From Pseudomonadota bacterium (lineage in GTDB: Bacteria; Pseudomonadota; Gammaproteobacteria; Burkholderiales; Rhodocyclaceae): a DNA stretch of 5,333 bases. The DNA lies in contig JAUPVD010000397.1 in NCBI GenBank assembly GCA_030917225.1, forward strand, positions 1-5,333, in the 5' to 3' direction. The first letter of the stretch is position 1. Every line of letters begins with the position of its first letter. The notes under the pieces are model-generated. The model did not search any database. It was not told the origin of the DNA and saw only the letters and a list, made by a program, of their open reading frames with translations. Positions 1-5,333 of the stretch are shown piece after piece. Position numbers and translations under genes: made by a program.

Positions 1-439
1 GCAACAATGCGCGCATGTAGAGTGAGGCACCGAAGGCGTTGGGGGCAGGAAACGCCAGTTCCTTGCCGGACAGTGCTGCCAGGCTTTTGACCGGGCCATC
101 CTTCTTGACCACCAGAACCCCGGTCAGTCTGCCGCCGTCGCGCACCAGCGGCACATAACCCTGCGCCTGCCTTGCCATGACCGCGTGATAAGGGTTCATG
201 AAAACGAAATCCGGCGTGCCATGCTGGAATTCCGTTTCGAATTCTGGAATCGAGCGCACGTGCCGCAGCTTCAGGCTGACACCGGACAGTGCGCGAATCC
301 GATCGACCAGGGGTTGCCAGTCGCGATGGATTTCCGTCGCCTGGAACTGCGGCACGACAAGCAATTCATAGGTCTCCGCGCGCGCCACCAGCGCGAATGC
401 AGCCAGAACGAGCAACGCCAGCAGGCGCGACACGATCAC
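1..439 (-). CDS. PhnD-like periplasmic substrate-binding protein, N-terminal part (runs off left edge)
   Basis: The first 146 codons are visible; the 3' end lies outside the window. The N-terminus is a signal peptide: MIVSR, a hydrophobic stretch at residues 6-19, then a probable cleavage site after A-R-A (19-21), so the protein should be periplasmic. The mature part begins TYELLVVPQF and continues like the phosphate/phosphite/phosphonate-binding (PhnD-like) family: a first lobe with a helix around W41-S52, the PDFVFMNPYHAVMA segment at 76-89, GVLVVKKDGPVKSLAALSGK at 107-126, and AFPAPNAFGAS at 129-139. The start is a GTG overlapping the upstream regulator's stop (GTGA). An AAGAGG Shine-Dalgarno lies 10 bases upstream; a second GTG two codons later is a less well-spaced alternative. 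Homologues serve as ABC-transporter binding proteins or as ligand-binding modules of sensor systems. Coupling to a response regulator favours the second role (inference). The ligand cannot be told from this fragment. Confidence 0.82.
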   Translation of the reverse strand, partial: MIVSRLLALLVLAAFALVARAETYELLVVPQFQATEIHRDWQPLVDRIRALSGVSLKLRHVRSIPEFETEFQHGTPDFVFMNPYHAVMARQAQGYVPLVRDGGRLTGVLVVKKDGPVKSLAALSGKELAFPAPNAFGASLYMRALL

Positions 440-1488
440 CGGTCCGGTACCTCTTCATCGTGGAACTGCTCGCGCACCTTGAGCACATCATCCCAGGCAG
501 CAAGGAAGGCCTCGACGCAACGCGGGTCGAAATGCGTGCCGCTACCGTCACGCAGGAAGGCCTGCGACTGCTCCAGGCTCCAGGCCTTCTTGTACGGGCG
601 TTCCGAGGTCAGTGCGTCAAAGACGTCGGCGACAGCGACGATACGGCCAAAGAGCGGGATTCCGTCGGTCTTCAAGCCGACCGGATAACCCGAACCGTCA
701 AATTTCTCGTGGTGGCTCAGCGCAATCTGCGCACCGGCCTGCAGAATCTCGGAACCACTACCCTGCAGCAACTCGTGGCCGAGCCGGGCATGGCTCTTCA
801 TGACTTCGAATTCTTCCGGCGTCAACCGCCCCGGCTTGAGCAGGATGTAGTCGGGAATGCCGATCTTGCCGACATCGTGCATCGGTGCCGCCTGCAGCAG
901 CAGTTCCTGCGTTGCCTCGCCGAGGCCAAGGCGGCCGGCGATCAGCGCCGAATAGTGGGCCATGCGCTGGATATGGGCGCCGGTCTCGGGGTCGCGGAAT
1001 TCGGCCGCGCGCGACATGCGGAACAGCAGTTCCTGTTCGCGGGCACGAATTTCCGCCGTTGCCTTGCGCACTTCGTCGGCGAGTTCCTGGTTGCGGTTGG
1101 CCATGCGCCGCTGGCTGGCCCGCAAGGCCAGCATGTTGGTGGCACGGGCGCGGAACTCGACGGTGTCGACCGGTTTGGTGAGGAAATCGTTGGCACCGCA
1201 CTGTAGCGCCTCGTAGCGGATTTCCTTGTCGTCGTTGGCAGTGATCATCAGCACCGGAATGTCGGCCCGGCCTGGCAAGGCGCGAAAACGCTGGATGAAG
1301 CCAATGCCATCAAGATCCGGCATCATGTAATCGACGATGACCAGATCCGGCACGTTGTCGGTACACCACTGCAAACCCACGGGAGACTCGACAAACAACA
1401 GCGGTTCGCAGTCCCCCAGCTTGTTGACCAGATGCTTGAGCAGCGTCAGGTTGATGTCGCTATCGTCGATTATGGCGATCCGGTTCAT
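436..1488 (-). CDS. Response regulator with HD-GYP domain (predicted cyclic-di-GMP phosphodiesterase)
   Basis: A complete 350-residue cytoplasmic protein. Residues 1-120 are a receiver domain with the acidic pocket D8/D9, phospho-acceptor D53 ([12 protein letters not shown]), T83 and the K105-P106 pair. Residues 122-158 form a charged, helical, probably coiled-coil linker. Residues 160-335 are an HD-GYP domain with every signature visible: E163 and H172 in [17 protein letters not shown]204-D205 with K208 ([10 protein letters not shown]), H233, H259-H260 leading [11 protein letters not shown] (GYP at 267-269), and D288 in [14 protein letters not shown]. Known HD-GYP enzymes use these residues to bind two or three metals and hydrolyse cyclic-di-GMP to pGpG or GMP, so an active enzyme controlled by phosphorylation is expected. 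No cognate kinase is in the window. The ATG start fits the receiver fold; a GAGAGAGG ribosome site lies only 3 bases upstream, which is tight. It overlaps the following binding-protein gene by 4 bases. Confidence 0.95.
   Translation of the reverse strand: MNRIAIIDDSDINLTLLKHLVNKLGDCEPLLFVESPVGLQWCTDNVPDLVIVDYMMPDLDGIGFIQRFRALPGRADIPVLMITANDDKEIRYEALQCGANDFLTKPVDTVEFRARATNMLALRASQRRMANRNQELADEVRKATAEIRAREQELLFRMSRAAEFRDPETGAHIQRMAHYSALIAGRLGLGEATQELLLQAAPMHDVGKIGIPDYILLKPGRLTPEEFEVMKSHARLGHELLQGSGSEILQAGAQIALSHHEKFDGSGYPVGLKTDGIPLFGRIVAVADVFDALTSERPYKKAWSLEQSQAFLRDGSGTHFDPRCVEAFLAAWDDVLKVREQFHDEEVPDR
450..455 (-). promoter_or_regulatory. Ribosome binding site for the PhnD-like gene
   Basis: On the minus strand AAGAGG lies inside the last codons of the HD-GYP regulator gene, 10 bases before the GTG at 439. 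It supports the first of two nearby GTG codons as start. Its position within the upstream gene points to translational coupling. Confidence 0.5.
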
Positions 1489-1522
1489 GGGCCTCTCTCG
1501 GTCTCACTGCAGCAGAAATGCC

Positions 1523-1551
1523 AGTATAACCTCGCAGCATGCAAAGGTCAG
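1523..1551 (-). promoter_or_regulatory. Candidate sigma70-type promoter for the HD-GYP regulator operon
   Basis: On the minus strand a -35-like CTGACC (1546-1551) and a -10-like TATACT (1523-1528) are separated by 17 bases. The -10 matches consensus at 5 of 6 positions and the -35 at 4 of 6. Transcription would start near 1516, leaving about 28 bases before the ATG at 1488. Seen by eye only; it is the best match in this gap for that direction. Confidence 0.45.
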
Positions 1552-1585
1552 TGCTCCGCCAACACACTCCGCCAGCCCGTCACGA

Positions 1586-1615
1586 TGGACAGCAAAGCCG
1601 CGAATCGGCCATAAT
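1586..1615 (+). promoter_or_regulatory. Candidate sigma70-type promoter for yciB-yciI-bolA
   Basis: TGGACA (1586-1591) and CATAAT (1610-1615), each 5 of 6 to consensus, are 18 bases apart. The start of transcription would be near 1622, giving about a 30-base leader before the yciB ATG. It diverges from the candidate regulator promoter, with about 34 bases between the two -35 elements. Confidence 0.5.
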
Positions 1616-1651
1616 CGCCCGACTCCAAACGCACCCGCCTGCAAAGTTTCC

Positions 1652-2185
1652 ATGAAGTTTCTATTCGACCTTTTCCCCGTCATCCTGTTTTTCATCGCTT
1701 TCAAGGTGGCGGGCATTTTCGTCGCTACCGCCGTTGCCATCGTTGCCACCTTCGCCCAGATCGGCTGGGTTTGGTATCGCCATCGCAAGGTGGACACGAT
1801 GCTCTGGGTCAGCCTGGTCATCGTCACCGTTTTCGGTGGCGCGACGCTATTGCTGCAGGACGAAACCTTCATCAAGTGGAAGCCGACCGTTCTCTACTGG
1901 CTGTTTGCCGGCATTCTGGGTGGCGGCGCGCTGTTCATGAAAAAGAACCTGATGAAAAGCCTGCTGTCCGAGCAGATGCAGCTGCCGGATGTCGCCTGGA
2001 ACCGGATGAACCTCTCGTGGATCGGCTTCTTCGTCTTCATGGGTATTGCCAATCTGGCAGTGGCCTACAATTTTTCGACCGACGACTGGGTCACTTTCAA
2101 GCTTTTCGGCGGCATGGGCCTGATGCTGATATTCGTGCTGGTGCAGGGCCTGCTGCTGTCCAAGTACATTGAGGAGAAACAATGA
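1652..2185 (+). CDS. yciB: YciB inner-membrane septation/envelope protein
   Basis: A 177-residue, very hydrophobic protein matching the YciB (formerly intracellular septation protein A, IspZ) family in length and sequence. It starts [18 protein letters not shown], has YRHRKVD at 42-48, a central [16 protein letters not shown] at 70-85, [14 protein letters not shown] at 100-113, and W-x-R-x-N-L-S-W near 116-123. About five or six membrane segments are visible (roughly 3-19, 21-40, 49-68, 78-97, 120-139, 150-170). The ATG at 1652 is chosen because the family begins exactly there; the open frame extends much further upstream but that part is antisense to the divergent regulator gene and non-coding in look. 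No strong Shine-Dalgarno is seen before this ATG. In E. coli YciB interacts with cell-elongation and division proteins and affects envelope synthesis; the biochemical role is unsettled. It overlaps yciI by 4 bases (ATGA). Confidence 0.93.
   Translation: MKFLFDLFPVILFFIAFKVAGIFVATAVAIVATFAQIGWVWYRHRKVDTMLWVSLVIVTVFGGATLLLQDETFIKWKPTVLYWLFAGILGGGALFMKKNLMKSLLSEQMQLPDVAWNRMNLSWIGFFVFMGIANLAVAYNFSTDDWVTFKLFGGMGLMLIFVLVQGLLLSKYIEEKQ
2171..2176 (+). promoter_or_regulatory. Ribosome binding site for yciI
   Basis: GAGGAG within the last yciB codons, 5 bases before the ATG at 2182 and 8 before the adjacent in-frame ATG at 2185. Both spacings are workable, so the site does not decide between the two tandem methionines. 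Confidence 0.55.
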
Positions 2186-2487
2186 TGTTTTACGTCATCA
2201 TCGGCGAGGACCGCGCCGGTACGCTGGATCAGCGCATGGCCGCCCGCCCCGACCACGTTGCCCGCCTGCAGGCGTTGCAGGCTGAAGGCCGGCTGCTGCT
2301 GGCCGGCCCCTGTCCGGCCATTGATTCGCCGGACCCCGGACCCGCCGGCTTTTCCGGCAGCGTGATCATTGCCGAGTTCGCCTCGCTCGAAGCCGCGAAG
2401 GCCTGGGCCGATGCCGACCCCTACGTGGCTGCTGGCGTTTACGAAAAAGTGACCGTCAAGCCTTTCAAGAAAGTACTGCCGGCCTGA
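2182..2487 (+). CDS. yciI: YciI family (YCII domain) protein
   Basis: A 101-residue cytoplasmic protein, the usual length for YciI. The whole chain is the ferredoxin-like YCII domain: [17 protein letters not shown] at 2-18, [22 protein letters not shown] at 22-43 with the conserved H25, the [15 protein letters not shown] loop at 46-60, and [23 protein letters not shown] at 75-97. The family fold is known and a His/Asp pair was proposed as an active site from structural work, but no substrate is firmly established. Two tandem ATGs (2182 and 2185) are possible starts; family members usually begin with a single Met before L/F-Y-V, so the second may be the true one. The stop overlaps the bolA ATG by one base (TGATG). 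yciI beside yciB is a recurrent proteobacterial arrangement. Confidence 0.93.
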   Translation: MMFYVIIGEDRAGTLDQRMAARPDHVARLQALQAEGRLLLAGPCPAIDSPDPGPAGFSGSVIIAEFASLEAAKAWADADPYVAAGVYEKVTVKPFKKVLPA

Positions 2488-2774
2488 TGAGCGAAGTCGA
2501 GTCCACAACTGAAGCGCCGGTGGAAGCTCTGCTGCGTGAGCGGCTGGCACCACTGGAGCCCTTGCGTTTCGAGTTTGCCGACGACTCCCACCTGCACGCC
2601 GGCCACGCCGGTGCGCGCGAGGGCGGACACTACCGCCTGGTACTGGTTTCTGCCGCGTTTGTCGGAAAAAGCACGGTCGCCCGCCATCGGCAGGTATTCT
2701 CCCTGCTGGGCGATCTGATGCGCACGCGAATTCATGCGCTGGGCATCAAGGCTTTGGCGCCGGACGAAGTATAA
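2487..2774 (+). CDS. bolA: BolA family protein
   Basis: A 95-residue protein covering a full BolA domain after a short acidic N-terminal tail (1-11). Recognisable segments are RFEFADDSHLHAGHAG at 27-42, HYRLVLVSAAFVGKSTVARHRQVF at 48-71 and RTRIHALGIKALAPDE at 79-94. H83 is the invariant C-terminal histidine that, in studied BolA-glutaredoxin complexes, ligates a shared [2Fe-2S] cluster; H48, in the variable loop, is a candidate second ligand, and H67 is also conserved. In proteobacteria BolA proteins partner monothiol glutaredoxin (Grx4) in iron-sulfur handling, and E. coli BolA also acts as a morphology and stress regulator; which role holds here is not visible. It begins within the yciI stop codon (TGATG), implying translational coupling. 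The TAA stop lies inside a TATAAT hexamer. Confidence 0.93.
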   Translation: MSEVESTTEAPVEALLRERLAPLEPLRFEFADDSHLHAGHAGAREGGHYRLVLVSAAFVGKSTVARHRQVFSLLGDLMRTRIHALGIKALAPDEV

Positions 2775-2775
2775 T
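2770..2775 (+). promoter_or_regulatory. Possible -10 element for the parvulin isomerase gene
   Basis: A perfect TATAAT spans the bolA stop codon. No good -35 lies 16-18 bases upstream (the region around 2746-2752 matches poorly) and there is no extended TG motif, so this is weak evidence for a separate promoter. If used, transcription would begin near 2782 and the 11-bp repeats would sit in the leader. The A/T-rich stop region in a GC-rich genome can give such a match by chance. Confidence 0.25.
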
Positions 2776-2794
2776 CATCCGCTTGCGAACCCCC

Positions 2795-2839
2795 GATTTG
2801 ACTCACGATTGACTCACGACTGATTCACAATTGACCCAC
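2795..2839 (+). repeat. Four tandem imperfect 11-bp repeats upstream of the isomerase gene
   Basis: The consensus unit is GATTGACTCAC. Its 7-base core occurs four times at exact 11-base steps: TGACTCA at 2799 and 2810, TGATTCA at 2821, TGACCCA at 2832. The first copy has one extra T before the core. The spacing, close to one helical turn, places all copies on the same DNA face. The TGACTCA core is nearly palindromic. It lies between bolA and the next ribosome binding site and contains no coding sequence. Confidence 0.8.
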
Positions 2840-2851
2840 CTTCACCCCCAA

Positions 2852-2857
2852 CGAGGA
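2852..2857 (+). promoter_or_regulatory. Ribosome binding site for the parvulin isomerase
   Basis: CGAGGA here, with its GAGGA core at 2853-2857, lies 9 bases before the ATG at 2867. It fixes that start and argues against a TTG at 2831 in the same frame, which has no ribosome site and would put 12 polar residues ahead of the signal peptide. Confidence 0.55.
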
Positions 2858-2866
2858 AAACGATCC

Positions 2867-3667
2867 ATGCACACTCCTTCGAAACTGGCCGTCGCCCTGC
2901 TTGCCGGCGCCCTTCTGTCGCTGCCGGCCGTCGCCGCAGAAAAAGCGCCCGCCAAGGCAGGTGCAGTGACCGTCAATGGCGTCGCCATTCCGCAAAGTAC
3001 CTTCGATGCGTTCTATGCCGAGCAGAAGAACCAGGGCATGCCGGATTCCGCAGAACTGCGTAACGCCGTTCGCGAAGAACTGATCCGCCGCGAACTGTTG
3101 CTGCAGGAAGCCAAGAAGAGCGGCCTCGACAAGAACCCGGCCATCGCCTCGCAAATGGAAATGGCGCGTCAGGCCGTACTGATCCGCGCCTTGATTCAGG
3201 ATTACGTGAAGAAGAACCCGGTCAGCGATGCCCAGCTCAAGGCCGAATACGACATGATCAAGACGAAGATGGGCGGTACCGAGTACAAGTCTCGCCATAT
3301 CCTCGTCGAGACCGAAGAGCAGGCCAAGACCATCATCGACAACCTGAAGAAGGGTGCCAAGTTCGAGGAACTGGCCAAGCAGTCGAAGGACCCAGGCTCG
3401 AAGGATAACGGTGGCGAACTCGGCTGGAGTGCTGCCGGCAGCTACGTGCCGCCGTTTGCCGACGCACTGACCAAGCTGGCCAAGGGCAAGTACACGGAAG
3501 TCCCGGTCAAGACCGATTTCGGCTGGCACGTGATCCAGATGGACGACACCCGCCCGCTGGAAGCGCCAGCCTTTGAGGCGATCAAGCCGCAACTGGCCCA
3601 GCGCGCCAACCAGCAGGTCGTCGAGAAGATGATCGAGGGCCTGCGCGCCAAGGCCAAGGTGCAGTAA
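2867..3667 (+). CDS. Secreted parvulin-type peptidyl-prolyl cis-trans isomerase
   Basis: A 266-residue protein with a signal peptide: MHTPSK, hydrophobic 7-19, cleavage likely after A-V-A (21-23) or the next alanine, so it should act in the periplasm. Residues 33-135 form a SurA/PrsA-like N-terminal chaperone segment (VNGVAIPQSTFDAF, then ELRNAVREELIRRELLLQEAKK at 63-84). One parvulin rotamase domain follows at about 139-228: SRHILVETEEQA at 142-153, FEELAKQSKDPGSKDNGGELGW at 166-187, YVPPFADAL at 193-201 and TDFGWHVIQMDDTRP at 216-230. A helical tail (237-264) closes the protein, probably packing with the N-terminal segment as in related chaperones. It should catalyse proline isomerisation and assist folding of exported or outer-membrane proteins. 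It has a single rotamase domain, unlike SurA with two. No lipobox is seen. It is 92 bp from bolA in the same direction and ends at a strong terminator; a shared transcript is likely but not shown. Confidence 0.93.
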   Translation: MHTPSKLAVALLAGALLSLPAVAAEKAPAKAGAVTVNGVAIPQSTFDAFYAEQKNQGMPDSAELRNAVREELIRRELLLQEAKKSGLDKNPAIASQMEMARQAVLIRALIQDYVKKNPVSDAQLKAEYDMIKTKMGGTEYKSRHILVETEEQAKTIIDNLKKGAKFEELAKQSKDPGSKDNGGELGWSAAGSYVPPFADALTKLAKGKYTEVPVKTDFGWHVIQMDDTRPLEAPAFEAIKPQLAQRANQQVVEKMIEGLRAKAKVQ

Positions 3668-3687
3668 GCCGGTTTCACCACATCACG

Positions 3688-3719
3688 AAAAAGGGCGCGG
3701 TTTAGACCGCGCCCTTTTT
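3688..3719. terminator. Bidirectional rho-independent terminator between isomerase gene and purL
   Basis: A 14-bp perfect stem (3688-3701 with 3706-3719) with a 4-base TTAG loop. The GC-rich core GGGCGCGGT is flanked by five As on the left and five Ts on the right, so each strand's transcript has a hairpin followed by a U run. It sits 20 bases after the isomerase stop and 23 bases beyond the purL stop, and would end both convergent transcripts. Confidence 0.92.
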
Positions 3720-3742
3720 GTTTGCCCGTTCGCCCGAGGTGA

Positions 3743-5333
3743 TCAGCCGACCCAGCTGCGGGCATTGCGGAACATGCGCATCCACGGCGAATCTTCACCG
3801 AGGTTTTCCGGGTGCCAGGACATCTGCACCGTTCGTAAAACGCGCTCCGGGTGCGGCATCATGATCGTGAAGCGTCCATCGGCGGTAGTGACGCCCGTCA
3901 GACCGCCGGGTGATCCGTTCGGGTTGTACGGATAGACCTCGGTGGCATTGCCGGCATTGTCCAGATAGCGCATCGCGGCCAGCACCTTGGCAGCATCGCC
4001 GGTCTCCGAAAAATCGGCGCGCCCCTCACCGTGCGAGACAACCACCGGCATGCGGCTGCCGGCCATGCCGGCAAGGAAGAGCGAAGGCGATTCCGGTACT
4101 TCGACCATCGTGAAACGGGCCTCGAACTGCTCGACCCGGTTGCGCACGAAGCGCGGCCAGTGGTCGGCGCCGGGCACCAGCGACTTCAGCGCGCTCATCA
4201 TCTGGCAGCCGTTGCAGACGCCCAGTGCAAAGGTGTCGGTACGGCCGAAGAAGGCCGAGAACTCGTCGCGGGCGCGGCTGTTGAAGAGGATGGTACGCGC
4301 CCAGCCCTGACCGGCGCCAAGCACATCGCCGTAGGAGAAGCCGCCGCAGGCGACGGCACCCTTGAAGTCTTTGAGGAAGACGCGGCCGGCGAGGATGTCG
4401 CTCATATGCACGTCCACCGCCGCAAAGCCGGCGCGGTCAAAGGCCGCAGCCATTTCGACATGGCCATTGACGCCCTGCTCGCGCAGGATGGCGACTTGCG
4501 GGCGGGCCCCTGTTGCAATGAACGGAGCCGCAATATCTTCCGCCGGATCGAAACTCAGCGAAACCGACAGCCCCTTGTCGTTGGCATCAAGAATGCGGTC
4601 GTATTCCTGCTGCGCACATTCCGGGTTGTCGCGCAGGGATTGCATGCGGAAGCTGGTTTCCGACCAGGCACGCTGCAGCTCGACACGCTTCTCGCGCAGC
4701 ACCGGCTTGGCGTTGCGGATGACGCGCACCTCGTCCCACGGGTTCGGATAACCGATGAACTGCGAGCAGGCACCGAGGCCGGCAGCGCGCAGCACGCGCA
4801 TCACCGGTTCGCGGTCATTGCGGCGGATCTGCACGACGGCACCGAGTTCCTCGTTGAACAGCGCACGCATCAGCTTTTCGAAAGACCGACCGCCGAGCTG
4901 GTCGGGCTTTTTCTCATTGCCATCGACATCGGCCATCAGCGGGTCGTAGCAGAGGCCGTCCATGTCGAGGGAAACGCCGCAGTGCGCGGCAAAAGCCATT
5001 TCGGTGACGGTGGCAAAGAGGCCGCCGTCGGCGCGGTCGTGATAGGCGAGCAGCAGATTTTCGGTCGCCAGCTTCTGCACCGCAGCGAAGAACGCGGCCA
5101 GCTGTTCCGGGGCATCGACGTCCGGCGCCTCGCTGCCGGTGGCGTTGAACACCTGCGCCAGTGCCGAGCCGCCGAGGCGATTCTTGCCAGCGCCGAGGTC
5201 GATCAGCAGCAGGTCGGTCTCGCCAGCATCGAGCTTCAGTTGCGGCGTCAGCGTGCGGCGCGCATCCTGCACGCGGGCAAAGGCGGTGACGATCAACGAC
5301 AGTGGCGACACCACCTGCTTCTTCTGGCCCTCG
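3743..5333 (-). CDS. purL: Phosphoribosylformylglycinamidine synthase (FGAM synthase), C-terminal part
   Basis: The last 529 codons plus stop; the 5' part lies beyond the right edge (the family's long single-chain form is about 1,300 residues). The enzyme converts FGAR, glutamine and ATP to FGAM in cytoplasmic purine biosynthesis. The visible part begins in the second synthetase half: [57 protein letters not shown] and [15 protein letters not shown] linker with [10 protein letters not shown] follows, then a class I glutaminase domain starting near 4505 ([22 protein letters not shown]). Nucleophile C is the first cysteine of GVCNGCQMM (codon 4214-4216); the catalytic H and E are in MPHPER (codons 3851-3853 and 3845-3847). 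These match the Cys-His-Glu triad described for Salmonella PurL, so glutamine hydrolysis should be intact. The chain ends with the usual [20 protein letters not shown]. Compared with the E. coli protein as I recall it, there is an extra segment of about 20-25 residues before RALFNEELG. No frameshift is seen. Confidence 0.97.
   Translation of the reverse strand, partial: EGQKKQVVSPLSLIVTAFARVQDARRTLTPQLKLDAGETDLLLIDLGAGKNRLGGSALAQVFNATGSEAPDVDAPEQLAAFFAAVQKLATENLLLAYHDRADGGLFATVTEMAFAAHCGVSLDMDGLCYDPLMADVDGNEKKPDQLGGRSFEKLMRALFNEELGAVVQIRRNDREPVMRVLRAAGLGACSQFIGYPNPWDEVRVIRNAKPVLREKRVELQRAWSETSFRMQSLRDNPECAQQEYDRILDANDKGLSVSLSFDPAEDIAAPFIATGARPQVAILREQGVNGHVEMAAAFDRAGFAAVDVHMSDILAGRVFLKDFKGAVACGGFSYGDVLGAGQGWARTILFNSRARDEFSAFFGRTDTFALGVCNGCQMMSALKSLVPGADHWPRFVRNRVEQFEARFTMVEVPESPSLFLAGMAGSRMPVVVSHGEGRADFSETGDAAKVLAAMRYLDNAGNATEVYPYNPNGSPGGLTGVTTADGRFTIMMPHPERVLRTVQMSWHPENLGEDSPWMRMFRNARSWVG

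Noticed and set aside
289..1206. A 305-codon open frame on the plus strand
   Set aside because: It is antisense to the HD-GYP regulator, whose motifs are fully conserved. The plus-strand translation shows no recognisable family and is a by-product of GC-rich codon use.
1337..1651. Upstream extension of the yciB frame by 105 codons
   Set aside because: The extension overlaps the regulator's N-terminus in antisense and the divergent promoter region, and YciB family proteins begin at the [10 protein letters not shown] start at 1652.
2065..2553. A 162-codon minus-strand frame across yciB, yciI and bolA
   Set aside because: It is antisense to three well-recognised genes and shows no domain or ribosome site.
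2795..2839. CRISPR-like or attachment-site reading of the tandem repeats
   Set aside because: The units are only 11 bases, directly adjacent without spacers, and there is no integrase or cas gene nearby.
2831..2866. TTG start 12 codons upstream for the isomerase
   Set aside because: It lies in the last 11-bp repeat, has no ribosome site at the right distance and would bury the signal peptide. The ATG at 2867 has GAGGA 9 bases upstream.
2825..3592. A 255-codon minus-strand frame opposite the isomerase
   Set aside because: It is a mirror of the isomerase coding frame; its leucine/glycine-rich translation has no recognisable family.
4362..4751. A 129-codon plus-strand frame inside purL
   Set aside because: It is antisense to conserved PurL sequence with no independent support.

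Overview
This window is from the chromosome of a GC-rich Gram-negative proteobacterium, most likely a betaproteobacterium of the Rhodocyclales type (Dechloromonas or Azonexus-like). That placement is an inference from protein flavour and gene order: yciB, yciI, bolA and a parvulin isomerase facing a long proteobacterial-type purL. No rRNA or other taxonomic marker is present.

Left part (1-1488, minus strand): a two-gene signalling unit. A response regulator with a receiver domain and a complete HD-GYP domain (predicted cyclic-di-GMP phosphodiesterase) is followed, with a 4-base stop/start overlap, by the first 146 codons of a secreted PhnD-like periplasmic binding protein that runs off the left edge. 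The coupling suggests the binding protein works with a signalling system and not simply in uptake, but the genes that would settle this lie outside the window.

A 163-bp divergent intergenic region (1489-1651) carries one plausible sigma70-type promoter in each direction.

Middle part (1652-3667, plus strand): yciB (inner-membrane septation/envelope protein), yciI (small YCII-domain protein) and bolA (Fe-S/glutaredoxin partner) are joined by start/stop overlaps and are almost certainly one transcription unit. After a 92-bp gap holding four tandem 11-bp repeats comes a secreted single-domain parvulin peptidyl-prolyl isomerase. Together these are mostly envelope and protein-homeostasis functions.

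Right part (3688-5333): a strong, symmetrical hairpin terminator lies between the convergent isomerase and purL. The C-terminal ~529 codons of purL (FGAM synthase, purine biosynthesis) fill the rest on the minus strand, entering from the right edge with an intact glutaminase domain.

No mobile element, CRISPR array, tRNA or rRNA was seen, and I do not see a clearly new system. The most worthwhile items are the 11-bp phased repeat array upstream of the isomerase and the translationally coupled HD-GYP/PhnD-like pair.
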